The notes: generated by a model from the letters alone, not told the origin. Counted from the first letter of the stretch, positions 1 to 11,111 are shown. The stretch: 64,000 bases of DNA from Stratiolaelaps scimitus (GCA_019614645.1 JABWDB010000003.1:25319001-25383000); one strand, 5' to 3'. A program made the numbers and translations.

Positions 1-359
1 GAAATCTGTATTTTTCGGCGAAATTACCGGATCGAAGATAAAACCTGCTCGTGGCGCCCCTCGCAGAAGCAAACGTCCCTGGGGAAGAATCGGAAGGTAA
101 CATCCATCAATATGTAAAGCAGCTAGTAAAAGAGAATATAACGGTTAGAAGAACGCGACACTTTGATGGAGGCAAAGTTAGCGCAGTGCGAACAGCTTCA
201 CCGAGAGTAAATAAACAATGGTGAAGATTGTGGGTTTGGTAAACGGCTAGAAGAGAAGTCACATCAACTCAGTGCAAAAAATAAAGCTCAATAATAAAAA
301 AAAGCTGCTAATATGCAAAATCAATAAGGCTCATACCTTAACCCTCGCTTAGATCAACC
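1..359. other. Window start, no gene seen
   Basis: AT-rich and stop-dense in all frames. It may be the 5' part of the retroelement remnant that follows, but no motif can be named. Confidence 0.4.
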
Positions 360-1480
360 TGCTAGACTTGATATAGTTATCTTCAACATTCGCGAGGTTA
401 ATGCGGAGGACACATTAAAAGTTGTGAAGTCGTTAATGGCTGCAGTAGAGGCAGACATGCAGACTGATACAGTGTTTCGTGCTACTCGTATTGCAGGCAA
501 AGGTGGACAGACCCATCCGATAATCAAAGCAACCATGGATGATGAAAAATTAAAAGGTTTAACGTTTATCTTCAAAAATAAAAAAGCTCCCAGTTGGAGA
601 CCTAAATCAAGTAGAGACACCCAATCAACTTAGCAGGGAAGACCTTTTCGACTCTGCAGTCTCGCCCAACAACCCAATGCAGTCTGCCTATGAAGCAAAC
701 GATGCGGATGCTAAATTCAATAGATATCGTTTTTTGTTCTCTGCCCATGTTGAAGCGACTACAGAGCTGAGAGCACAGCGACAGTCGTCCAGCTTCCACC
801 CGAGCTAATAAATCTTAAACAAGAAAAGGCCTGCGAAAAAAGAGCCTTCCGGTACACCCTAAAGCACTGTCAGGGCACTAGAACTTCCTCATACAAGTCA
901 CGCTATCGTTCAAGTTGTCGACGAAACTCGTTAGCAGTAGGACAACGGATAACTCAGTGCCGCGCTGTTTGTGGACCTCCTTTGACAGTGAAAAAGCGGA
1001 GATTCTTTTGCCAAGTTCCGTCAACTTGGTTTTAAAAAATCTGCACCCAGTCTGATTTTGTTCTTTTTGACCGACAGGTGGTATCTTGTGGATGCTGTTA
1101 GTGGGGCCCGATCAGCCTCCTTGCCAATCACACTCGACGTCCCTCAAAGGTTCTGCATTGGGCCGCTCGCATTTGTCAGTTTCAAGAGTGAAATGGAGAC
1201 AGCCGTAACAGCTAACGCTATCAGATATGCGAACGATACTACACTAAAATCAGTCGGTACCCCCAAACGATTCATAGAACTATTTAAAATGATATAGAGA
1301 AAGTTGAGGATTGGGGTCTCACAAACGAAATCGAAATAAATGCCAAGATGGCAAAAATTGGCGTCTTTAAATCAGGTACAAGGTCCTGCCATCGAACAAC
1401 TTATATTAAATGGACATCTAATAGAGCAACCTGCAACGGTGAAGTTACTTGTGGTGACCCCAAACTAAGACCTTGTGGAA
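360..1480 (+). mobile_element. Decayed non-LTR retrotransposon (ORF1-like part, then reverse transcriptase)
   Basis: Plus-strand frames at 360-633 read like an ORF1 nucleic-acid-binding region (IVIFNIREVNAEDTLKVV, later RIAGKGGQTHPIIKATM). 1058-1297 carries RT landmarks: VPQRFCIGPLAF, corresponding to the family's VPQGSVLGPLLF, and YAND at 1226-1237, corresponding to catalytic YADD. Past a stop, 1290-1380 continues VEDWGLTNEIEINAKMAKI, the usual W..L.LN..KTK segment. Stops and frameshifts break it throughout and the catalytic Asp is Asn, so it is dead. A Jockey/CR1-like origin is likely but unproven. Confidence 0.75.
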
Positions 1481-1499
1481 GTGCACACTCTGAGCGACT

Positions 1500-2024
1500 G
1501 ATCCGTCCCTAGAATCAGCTACTAACTCTTTTGTTTTTTAGCATTGTGCTAATTATCTACGAATTAAAACAAATGTTAGCTGATCCTCGAGACGTTTCTT
1601 GTCAAGTCTTGATTATTATTTATTATGATAATCGAGCTGAACCAATACGAATCCTCAATATTTTTATATCAATATGTGTCATTGGAAATACCTACACGAC
1701 TGAGATATGGTATGTAAATTTTTCTTGTACGTTATACAGTCACTCATCTTGTAAAGACACCCGCTTGCACTCGACAATGGACAACAACGTGTGTGTATCA
1801 GAAACTGTATATAATAAAAAAAAAATATATATATACATATATTATGAAAAAAACCACTGATTTATCGTGAGTCTCACATGCAATTAATAATTATAATGAT
1901 AAGGACCGTCTTCCTTGCAATTCATGTCCAAAATGGGTAAAAGAGAAGATATACTAAGTTGATGTACCGATGCAAGTAAATTTAATGATCATAATTTTAT
2001 GTCTTTAAAATAAACAAAAATTAG
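1500..2024. other. Spacer without recognised gene
   Basis: AT-rich DNA with an A tract and a short (TA)n run near 1818-1843. A 109-codon open frame at 1531-1860 has a biased, Ile/Tyr-rich composition and no recognisable domain; it is regarded as chance. Confidence 0.5.
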
Positions 2025-2029
2025 AGAAG

Positions 2030-2935
2030 GAGGAGCGTGTCAACCGGAGGTCGTCATGGTCACCCCCGAGGAAGGTGATGGCATTGCCTCTCTTCATAGC
2101 CAGGGAAAGGTGCTGCAGAAGGGAGGCTCCTTCCCTCGTGTACCTGGTAGCGCGGATCAGCTTCTGGTGGAGTCCTTCGGGGACATTAGCAGTGAGGGGC
2201 CGTTGCCTCATATGACTTCGAAGGCAAGAGGAGAAATGAGGTGAGTTGCATGGAAAGCGGCGTACTTACGTAGTTTAGCGCGCTCTGCACGGAATACAGC
2301 GTAGCCCGGGGTGGTTGTATAGTAGTTGACATAACAGAGTGCTAGAGTGTCAATCACCCTGCCGTCCCAAATGAGATGCTGGCCTCGGTAAAAGGGATGA
2401 GGGTAAGGCCGTCAGGGCGGCGTCCGTCCGTAGAGTCGAGGTCCTGCGGCTCCTTTGTGCAAGGGATACCGAGACGCCCGCACAGAAGCGGAGAGAGAGA
2501 TCGTCAAGGGACGAGGAGGGCAGCACGCAGAGCCATGCCCCAACACCAGCTCGATCGACCACGCGGAGGCGAGCCTTGTCAACGACGTGTGGAACTGAGC
2601 CCAGAAAGGAGTCCCACAACTCCTTGTGGAGGACGTTAGCCCATATCCGTTGCCGGCACTGCTTGTCCTGAGAGTTCCGGGCACGGATGCTCGTCTGATC
2701 GAGGGCACCTTCATGGGCTGCGGAGAAGTAGACGAGAACCTCGGAGGGAGAAGCGTGGCAATTGATGATCGTCGTAAGGGCGACCCGCATCATACCATCG
2801 AAGTCGTGGATGGCCGAAGCCTCGATGCTGCCCGCCAACGTTCCATCATCCAGGTACTACAGTTGGAAGCAGGCCTGGAGAGACGCAACGAGGGGCTGGA
2901 GGGCCAGGTAGAAGAAGGCCGGACCAAGCATGTTA
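2030..2935 (-). mobile_element. Non-LTR retroelement copy A (RT motif to ORF2 C-terminus)
   Basis: On the minus strand the 5' end (2935 downward) reads LGPAFFYLALQPLVASLQA, then YLDDGTLAGS, i.e. the RT catalytic YxDD at 2845-2856, preceded by an in-frame stop. Then come RIWANVLHKELWD, WLCVLPSSSLDDLSLRFCAG and, in another frame, GRRPDGLTLIPF and the C-terminal GNAITFLG region. Frameshifts and stops show decay. It is the longest of three related copies (others at 11112-11575 and 21311-21610) and is cut off upstream, as expected for incomplete reverse transcription. Confidence 0.85.
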
Positions 2936-5285
2936 TAACAAAAAATATTAGGCTCCAAAGAAAAGGTGGGCTAGCCAGAGACTTCCTACATTCAGATGTA
3001 TCGTAAACTCTAAAATAGTTTATACGTCACCTAAAATGAAATTTCTCTCTCGTACAGTAGGTGCCAAAAAGCATATCGCACTCAGACACTAAGTCTATAA
3101 TAGCTTTTGTTCAACAAGAACAATCAGAATATTTGTTTACAACGAATGATTTTATTTATCATTATTATTGTTATATTATCAGTATAGTTATCGTCACCAG
3201 TTCCACACAAATTGCTGTTGTTATTATTATTATTACGATCGAATAGGGTTGTTTGTTTGTTGTTGTTGCTATTGTTGCTGCTATGCCGTGTATATTTTTC
3301 GTCTTATTATGAATTAGTTTACTTCGTTATCTTCACCATTTCCTTTTGCATCTTTGCCATCTCGTCCACACTTCCTTTTCAACTTCCATCGAGTCGCGGC
3401 TCCTTCTTGCTGCTTTCATCTTAATCCACGTTAATATCTATTATTATTATTTTTATTATCGTCATTAGTTTATCGGTTCTTTGTTATTTGTCATCATATT
3501 CTTTCATTTTTATCAAGTATCTATGGAAACGCATGCGTAGAGGCGTTTGACTATCTATAAGTAATGCTACTACCTTCCTTCTCAGTATTCTTGGTATGAA
3601 AAAAAAACGAACAAGCTTCGCCGTCCGGGCTGATGAACGTTTGACGTTAGCGGGGTAATATCTCTAGTTTCACCGAAGCACGGAGTCACACATCAGCAGA
3701 ATTCATTGTGACTGTGATGGTCTTAATCCAAATGGACAGCTTACGATCTGTCGCTTGGTTTTCTTTTCGAGCCAAGTGACGAGCCCGGACGGTGAGCTAA
3801 GTATCAGATTTTTTTTATTTTATTCTTCTTGTTGTTACTGTTTTGTTGCACTCTTGGTTTGTCTTCGCTTGATGGTGTATGGGTGTATGTGTGTGGCGCG
3901 TATAATGTGTGTCCATCTGTGGGCTAGCGTCATCGATTTGCGCTGAATTTTCAGCCAAAATTCGCACAATTTCGGTATGGTATTTGAGTTGATGCCTTGT
4001 TACATAATTCGAAATTGACATTGGACAAGACCGCAGTAGACTGCTACGTCATGGTCACTCTGCTGAGTGATTTCACATATCGTAGCCTATGTACTGAAAC
4101 TATGCGAAGATTTATTTGAAGATTCCACGTAGATCGAACACGCCGCAGTATTAGACTAGTAGGATGTGGTAGTGGTTGGTGGGCGCGTTAGTGGCGGTGG
4201 GAAAGTCTTAAACAACAAACACCGAAAATGTGGGGAGTAACGTAAAAAAATCACTATGGGGGCTGGTCAAACGATCGAGGCATCATCATCATCGTCATCA
4301 TCATTTCCGTCGTCAGTGGATTTTTCTGCCTATGATGGCAAGTATGCAATGGCAAAATTATGGCAATGTTCTTTTGCCGGCGTCGTCTGCTAGTTGATGT
4401 TATTGTTGATGTCTAGGTTTGTCGTCCGCTAGATGCAAGCTCGTCTGCACGTGTAAAGTCGTCTGCATTCCTATAGGCTGTTGTTGTTGTTTCTGCTGCT
4501 GCTTGACATACTGCCTTTTTGTTGTCACTGATGATTTCCTCTCGTATCGTCGTCTTCCTAGTCGTGTTGTTGTTGTTGCTGTCGTTGTGCTGCGTCAATC
4601 ACTTGTGGTGCAATAATTGTAGTAGAAGATGTTCCCTCCATACACACAATCATCACTTGTTTTCGCAGTTGTCATGCTGTTGCGTATGTTAAATGAAAAT
4701 GATATGTAATTGTTTACTGTTTGTTTCTTCTCCTCTTCATAGCATCGTCGCTATTGTTTTTAATAGCATTATCAGTAGCGTCATCATTATCATCATCGTC
4801 TTTATGAATATTCTCATTTATCAATATTATATGTTATCCTGCAGTGTGTGGTTGTTACTTGATTTCTCATTTTTCTTAAAGATAACGACCCCGAAACCAT
4901 CGGCATCATCAAGACGAGATTCGACTGTTTGCGGTTCGTTCGCATTTAATAATCGGTGGTGCTGGTTGGGGATTATGGAATTGTAGGGAAGTCTTTTATG
5001 CTTATTTTATAGTAAGAGAGTAATTAGTGGTTGTTGGAATGAAATCGCTTTCTTTTAGCCGCCTCTCCATTATAAGCTTGACATTCTGGGCCTCCCCTAA
5101 TTCACTCCGTTTCTGGTTTTCTTCTACTTCGGATTTCAGTTGTTGGAGTTGTGGCCTAGTAGTGTTCAGTCTACCTAATTTCTTTCAATACCTAACTAAA
5201 ACACACACAGATATCTCCGTTTTTAAATCCACCTCTGGTTCACCTACCTCTCTGGTTTTTCCGTTACCTACATTGTGTTTTTTGT

Positions 5286-5310
5286 TATATATATATATAT
5301 ATATATATAT
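5286..5310. repeat. (TA)n microsatellite
   Basis: Uninterrupted TA/AT alternation of about 25 bp. Confidence 0.95.
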
Positions 5311-5608
5311 TCACTACATCCGATACATAGGTGGAACGGAACAAAGAAAACGATAATTCATTGCACTTGGTATAGTTAACAGCCAGGCAGTCCTGTTTCA
5401 CCACATCCGCGAATCTTGATACCCATTGAATATTCGCATGTCCCATCGTCTCATGCCTCATGTTTGAACCACCCTTCAGTTGTTACATAAATTTTGCGAG
5501 AGTACGCCACTTGTGGCCCTTATTCTTTTAGGCTACGGTTTCATTTTGATTAAGCGTGTCTTGTTAATGTCTGCGCTTTCCCTTTTCGGCAGGTGGGAGC
5601 AACGCATA

Positions 5609-5629
5609 CTATATATATATATATATATA
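5609..5629. repeat. (TA)n microsatellite
   Basis: Uninterrupted alternating T/A tract of about 20 bp. Confidence 0.95.
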
Positions 5630-7360
5630 CTGATGTCATTGTGACCTTTCGCGCTGTTGTCTCTGTTTCGTGGCATTTAAGGACCATTAAGGCTGCGTAT
5701 AACAACTATAAGAAGGCTATTATACGAACCGTTGTTTCGTACGTACAGCAATGAAACCACCGACACTTCACTTTGGTGTTTTCCCTATGATTAAGTAGCG
5801 ATTCCCGCTCGTACTAATTAATTGCTTGTAACGTATTTCACTTCTCATGCTTCTTTTGCTGTTTAGCGTATATAATTGATAGTGTAAGAACGGTCTGTAG
5901 CTTGATGTTTATATACTTAATAATAGATATTATTGTTGCTGTTGCGGCTGTTTATAAAAATAAACCAAATCACATGATATTGTATTCTTACAGTGTGACA
6001 TTCGTCGCTTTCGCTATCAATGCTATTATTGTTGATGTGTTTATTGTTGTTAATATTATTATTATTATATTTTATATTCTCGCGGCCCTCTAGTTTATAT
6101 GATCACTACGATAATAAAGGCGAAGTGTGTACACAATGGACGTGGTGAAACTACTACGAGAAGCAATTGTTGCAGGCATTACGGCAATTTCTTGTCTTTT
6201 TCAATGGTGTTTGCTGTTGTATAAGGCTTGCCAAAGAATAGGCTTTGTCTGCTCCTTCATTCAAGAGACATATCATATATATATATATATATATAAGCAA
6301 GTTGAAAATTGAGTAACGCACCGATTCGAAACTAAGGTTAATCCTAATTTGCTGCACTTACTATCCGTAATGGTCATTTTTATTTTCACGCGATATCCGT
6401 ACGCGCCTGCTAGTATAATCATCGTCAGTATTCTGCAAGAAAGGTGTTATTCACCAGATACTTGTTAGATGATGCAAGTTCCGTCATTGGCTTGACCACG
6501 GTTATCAAGAGTCAATGATGACGGTATTTGCCGGAGGCGAGAAATCCCAGCCATCGCTTTCTGCTAAGTGTCCAAAGACAAAGCTGTTCAGCGGTTTGTG
6601 CTGTTTTTGTGTCCGTTTCGAGTATTTGTGAGCCTCCTTCACTCCCTTTTCTTACGTTTCACTCGGACTACCGTTTGATATTGTTAACTCGTTTACCTGT
6701 TGTGTATTCCATCAATGTCCAAGGTGTCGAGGGACCATTAAGTAGTAGATGGAATGTCCTATCGTTGGGATGTTGAATGTCCTTGGGAAATAGATATACG
6801 TGACTGGCTAGGTAGTAGTAATATAATAATAGCAGTACTAATCACTGTAATATTCAGTAACACAGGTAAGTTGTTTGTTTGTAACTCAGGTAACACGTGG
6901 TATATCCGTCTAGACTCCGCTTTGTTTACGTCTTTATGAACATTTGTTTTTAGTTTTCTTCTTTCGGTAAGTACCCGTGATGGGGACGCGGGACCGAGAA
7001 GGGCAAGAGCGTCTCTGCGCGATCTCTCCGGCATGCTGCCTCGTACACACGAACGTTTCGATTTGTGTTTCACGATGAACGGGCGAATTTTTTCTAGCAG
7101 ACGACGCGACAATGACGACGAAGCCTGTAGCAGACAACACAGGCTAGTTTCTGTCTCTCTTTGTCCTTCTCCATACCTAGGCATACATATGTATATCGAC
7201 AAGAGTGGTAGTACTAAATCTTTCGGCCCCGCTATATAATTTACTCACTCAGTGAGACCTTTGCGCGCGTCTTGATAGAGCAGCAATACCACAACCAAAA
7301 CAACCAAACGGCAGGCTAGTAAACATCACAGCAGACGATGCCCTGGCACGAAATGAGAGC

Positions 7361-7478
7361 ATTTTCGACAGCCACCGGCAATCTTTATGCGATGACGTAG
7401 CATAATTTCCTTTTGTTTGATTTTCTACAGCCGCCGGCGACCTTTATGCGATGACGTAGCATATTCTCTTTCGTTTCT
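7361..7478. repeat. 59-bp tandem duplication carrying GATGACGTAGC
   Basis: Two copies of one unit. The cores 7368-7404 and 7427-7463 differ at four positions and both contain CTTTATGCGATGACGTAGCA. TGACGT is a CRE-type half site, so each unit could bind a bZIP factor; that is inference. Confidence 0.85.
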
Positions 7479-8215
7479 TCTATTTACTAGCAGACGACGC
7501 GGTATCTGGTAAATGATCAAACGCATCCATCGTGAAACGAGTCAAACAGAAATGCCGCATGACGTGGATGAACACCGGAGAGATCAAATTGCTAAGTGGC
7601 ACTCCCAATGGAACGAACAATTAATATTACGGCGATCAATAGTGGACGAACAATCTCAGTAATCAGAGCATATATACCTATTTATGTATCCGCATCGCTT
7701 GTATCATCATCACCACATATCATCATCATCATTTCATCATCGTTTCCGTTAAGTATGCGTTTCAGCATTTCAATATGATACAGTACACAGCCACAGTACC
7801 ATCCGTACGTGTGCATCTGATGCGCACTTCTGGTTGTTCCGATCACGGGTGGCACGCCGGGTAGAATAGGCTTTCTGCCCACCTTAGGCCTTATCATTTT
7901 TATCTAATTAAGCTCCATTCCAGTTCCAGTATAGTTGTGGTTGCAGTGGTAGTATTGTGTCCGTGATAGTTGTAGTTGTAATGGTGGGGGTCTTTCTTTG
8001 TTGGATGGAACGCTATGAATATAGACCGACACACAGGTGACAACGAACAGCTGGACGAACCGGGGGGCGAGTTCGTCATCCTGGTGAACTTTGTTTTTCG
8101 CTTGCTTTTGCCATTTGTTGGATGCCGCCTGATTCACACACACACTTGTGCTGTGGATGAAATGTATCTTTGTGGTCGAATAGCTTGGTGGTATTTAAGT
8201 TATTTTTTCATGGTT

Positions 8216-8235
8216 TATATATATATATATATATA
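8216..8235. repeat. (AT)n microsatellite in probable 3' UTR
   Basis: About 20 bp of AT alternation, roughly 290 bp after the calsyntenin stop codon in the direction of transcription. Confidence 0.9.
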
Positions 8236-8523
8236 GTAGACCCCCCAGTTTCTCATTTGATATATTTGGGAGTGAGGGGATATCACTGAAGGAAAAGTGA
8301 TTTACACTCCATCGTAATGCCGTTAATATCGCCGGAGCTAAGTCCCCTCTGGTCTGTCTCTCCCTGTTTCATTGTGACTTGGACAAATTCAGTAACGTTT
8401 GTTAATAGATCCATGGTTAGCTATCTCTCTACATGGATGGTGGCAATTTATGGCGACGCTCATGGCTGTGACAGGTTCGGTCGACGGCCAAAGCTAGCAA
8501 GCATGCGTGTAGAGTTTCGACGT

Positions 8524-8903
8524 CTAGTTCACGAGGTGTTTGTGGCTTCCGCCGTTGCCGCTGCCTGGCGACGCGCCCTCATCGTCGCTGTCATCGCTAT
8601 CGGCACAGCTTGAATCGCCGCTTGAGTCATCCATGGCCATCATGTCGGCCATATTGTCGTGCGACGTCATGTTTCCATGACATCCGTTCGCCAGTCCGCC
8701 ATTGCCATGGCAACCATGCGGATCCCAGTCTTCTGAACTGAGCGGGTTAACTGTGATGGTGAGCGCCGAGTCGTCCCAAGCGAGTTGACCGCCGTTCTGA
8801 CCATTTGCAGCCGACGACGACCGTTCACGACGGTGGCGGCGCACGACAGCGAGCATCGCGAGGACGGTCACGACTAATCCGGCCACAACCACGCCAGCAA
8901 TAC
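8524..8903 (-). CDS. Cals: Calsyntenin coding exon 19 (TM helix and cytoplasmic tail)
   Basis: Starts GIAGVVVAGLVVTVLAMLAV (TM helix, residues about 887-906), then the basic stop-transfer RRHRRER. LAWDDSALTITVNPL follows: the W-acidic motif (W929) by which calsyntenins bind kinesin light chain, nearly identical to human WDDSALTITVNPM. The tail is His/Asn/Met-rich, then Asp/Ser-rich (DDSDDEG), and ends KHLVN with stop at 8524-8526. The second C-terminal WDDS motif of vertebrates is absent; SEDWDPHG may be a degenerate relic. Acceptor TTGTCAG|GT with a good pyrimidine tract; the open frame upstream (MDAQLKK...) is intron. Confidence 0.97.
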
Positions 8904-9004
8904 CTGACAATGCAAACAGACACGAGCGAAAGAGTTTCTTCAATTGAGCATCCATTTCATAATAATCTCACCACCCCTGGACGAGTAATCAAAGTAAAAA
9001 ATGC

Positions 9005-9017
9005 GGGGGGGGGGGGG
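9005..9017. repeat. Poly-G tract (13)
   Basis: Thirteen G on the plus strand, i.e. poly-C on the sense strand of calsyntenin intron 18, about 100 bp before exon 19. Confidence 0.95.
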
Positions 9018-9310
9018 CGAGCAGACGTTCCGAAAAAGGTGCTGTCTTCATTGCAAGTATTCAACGTTTATATTGTATAGTATGGCGCATGCATTTGAAA
9101 GGTTTTCGTTCGTGTGTCGGCGGACATTGTTTACGGGCATACCTATGGCTACCTACAGGACGTGAGATCAAGCAAATCATCGCGACTTGTCTCTCTTTTA
9201 AGCTACAGACAAATGTCAGGACCTCGAGTTAGGGACTCATTTCGTTTTGCGATGTTGCTAGCCGGGTGGCGCACCAACTTGTTATTCGTCGTAACCACGA
9301 CTAAACGAAA

Positions 9311-9570
9311 CTTTTTCCGGGCTGACTCTCAGTGAGCATTCAACGTCCACGGTGCTGCTGTCGTATTGGTTCATACCTTACTAGTCCTACTATATATGTT
9401 TTTGGGCTGACTTTCAGCCAACATTTAGCATCCACGGTACTGCGTCTAGCTTTACTAGTACTAAATAGATAAATTTTCCGGGCTGACCCACAGCCAACAT
9501 TTAACGTCCACGGCACTGCTCTCGGCATTGCTTCATAAGATGGCATTGCTTTACTAGTACTACCATTACG
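9311..9570. repeat. Three-unit tandem array, 76-85 bp units
   Basis: The unit mark GGGCTGAC recurs at 9319, 9404 and 9480. Each is followed by CAGCCAACATTTAACGTCCA or a close variant, then a CACGG..CTGC block; the second and third units end TTTACTAGTACTA. The same sequence in reverse orientation occurs once at about 31016-31052 inside a SINE-like unit. The array lies in intron 18, ending about 30 bp from the exon 18 donor. Confidence 0.85.
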
Positions 9571-9600
9571 ATTCATCATATTCTATACTTCAAAACTCAC

Positions 9601-9833
9601 CAATGGACGACGAGTTGGAATGCTTGTTGCCGTTGTTTCGCAGATGCTGAGCACCGTGGTGTTTGTTATTACCGCCAGCGTGTGCTGATTGTTTGTCTTG
9701 CATGAGCTTGGCGGCGACAGGGCTAGCGCTGTTACCATGATTACCATTTCCGTGGTTACCGCTGGACGATGCCGAAATTATGGCGGACGGATGGATCACT
9801 GTAAGCGTCTGGATGTACTCGTTCGATGCGAAC
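9601..9833 (-). CDS. Cals: Calsyntenin coding exon 18 (juxtamembrane stalk)
   Basis: FASNEYIQTLTVIHPSAII matches family YISNEFKVEVNVIHTANPM. About 60 residues rich in His, Asn, Gly and Ser follow (HGNGNHGN near the start, KHHGAQHLRNN later), forming the stalk before the membrane. Human calsyntenin has a shorter His-rich stretch at the same place. Acceptor TCGCAG|G, donor ATTG|GTGAGT. A tandem repeat array starts about 30 bp downstream of the donor. Confidence 0.95.
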
Positions 9834-10038
9834 CTGCGAGGTCATCCAATGTCATCCAAATTAGTTGAGACAGTTCATCGTTTAGTCGAAACATCAAATT
9901 GAGTTCGGTGGATCAGACGAGCTATTTCTCATATGACAGAATCGATGAATTGGAGAATAAAGAAACTAGGTTTGTTTTTTTAGAAATTCCCTAAGTTTTT
10001 TGCTGGATGTTTCCCTGTCGGTGGATTGCGGACCTTAC

Positions 10039-10127
10039 CTATTAGCCATTTCATAGCACTGAAGTTTGAATGCTCTGTTCAGGTAGTAGGCGGGTTTCTT
10101 GTTCAAGTACGAGATTCCGGAGATCAC
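10039..10127 (-). CDS. Cals: Calsyntenin coding exon 17
   Basis: VISGISYLNKKPAYYLNRAF, then KLQCYEMANR. It aligns with family VLHLLRYRNWHARSLLDRKF, then KLICSELNGR, including the conserved Cys. Acceptor ATTCAG|GTG, donor AATAG|GTAAGG; AG+G gives Arg into exon 18. Confidence 0.95.
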
Positions 10128-10366
10128 CTGAATCACAGCAGAGGGTGCATACCAGCCAATGCATGAGTTGTTAGCTTAAATATGAAATTAAAGCCATAAA
10201 ATCTCGCTTTACTGTTTATCATATAATATAGTATAGAGAATAAGCAGGGCCTCAATTGCTCATGTGGAAATGATCGACAGTATCAGAGATCAAAATGTTG
10301 CTATACATAGAGGAGTGGTATGAAACGTCGAGGAGTATATATAGCGGCTGATCATCATCGACCTAC

Positions 10367-10522
10367 CTTCTGGAAGTTTTCAGCAGGTGCCGGTCCTCTG
10401 AGACGGATCAGTTGATTCTCTTGATGTGCTGCTCCGCCGCTTTGGCCTGCTTGTCCACCGTTGGATGAAACAGATGAATCATCCATCGACAGACCCATCT
10501 TATCGAGAACGTACTCGGGCAC
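10367..10522 (-). CDS. Cals: Calsyntenin coding exon 16
   Basis: 52 codons, phase 0 at both ends: VPEYVLDKMGLSMDDSSVS, then a Gly/Gln/Ser spacer, then NQLIRLRGPAPAENFQK. These align with family VDMARLQQKGIEVSSSELGM and GVDTMASYEEV. Acceptor GCACAG|GTG, donor AAG|GTAGGT. Confidence 0.93.
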
Positions 10523-10869
10523 CTGTGCGATCGCACACGTTCGTATTATGTCGATAAATTAAAGGGCTACATTAACTCGTTTACAGTGATATGATGCTTG
10601 AACAGACAACTCTCCCCATTAGCGGATGTGTGCATTAGACAGTTGAAGATGAATTTGCCTGTCGCTGTGTTTTTGTCGACGAACAGTAAGATTTTGTTTA
10701 TCGCTTTCTAGCCACGTGATTTTATCACTTTATGTGGACGTCTAGACGTCCACTCCACGAAGTATGTTTCCCCAGTAAGTCAGTCAGTCAATATACTCTA
10801 CTTTATTAAGTTATTTATCAGACTTAGCAGAAATTATATGAACTCGTATAACTCGTGGGCAGCGTTTAC

Positions 10870-10950
10870 CTGAAGAGTTTCATGATCAGGGTTGAGAGCG
10901 GGGAACACCTGGATCGTGCAAGAGTCGATGTTTTCGCCAGGCTGCTGCAC
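10870..10950 (-). CDS. Cals: Calsyntenin coding exon 15
   Basis: 27 codons, phase 0 at both ends. ENIDSCTIQVFPALNPDHET aligns with family HDLDTCEVTVEGEELNHEQE. Acceptor TTTTAG|GTG, donor CAG|GTAAAC. Confidence 0.93.
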
Positions 10951-11096
10951 CTAAAACGTGAAGTAATCGCTAATCGTTAATTGGCTGTTCACTTGAGCAG
11001 AGCATGCATACTATATTGTGTGTCTGTTTAATCAATCGTTTGATTCAAGTGAGAACATATTAAACGTTACAATAGGTCGGAATTTCTAGGGATTAT

Positions 11097-11111
11097 GGGG
11101 GGGGGGGGGGG
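11097..11111. repeat. Poly-G tract (15) at retroelement 3' end
   Basis: Fifteen G on the plus strand. On the minus strand this is a C run within the 3' UTR of retroelement copy B. Copy C at 21560-21590 has only short C runs at the same place, so the tract looks expanded. Confidence 0.9.

Larger units (their letters stand above)
2940..8523. other. 3' flank of calsyntenin, no gene recognised
   Basis: Mostly T-rich on the plus strand, with (TTA)n near 3215-3240, ATC runs near 4280-4305 and 7704-7742, and several (TA)n tracts. The lower-numbered neighbour of the stop codon must contain the calsyntenin 3' UTR. No canonical minus-strand AATAAA lies in the 1 kb after the stop, so the mRNA end cannot be placed. 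Open frames here are short, low-complexity or antisense. Confidence 0.5.

Noticed and set aside
3618..3792. Inverted repeat CCGTCCGGGCT / AGCCCGGACGG about 160 bp apart
   Set aside because: Only 11-12 bp of match and no flanking target duplication; too short to claim a MITE.
8904..8955. Extension of the last calsyntenin exon to an upstream Met
   Set aside because: The pyrimidine-rich TTGCATTGTCAG acceptor at 8904 joins exon 18 in frame directly at the TM helix; the upstream part is intron.
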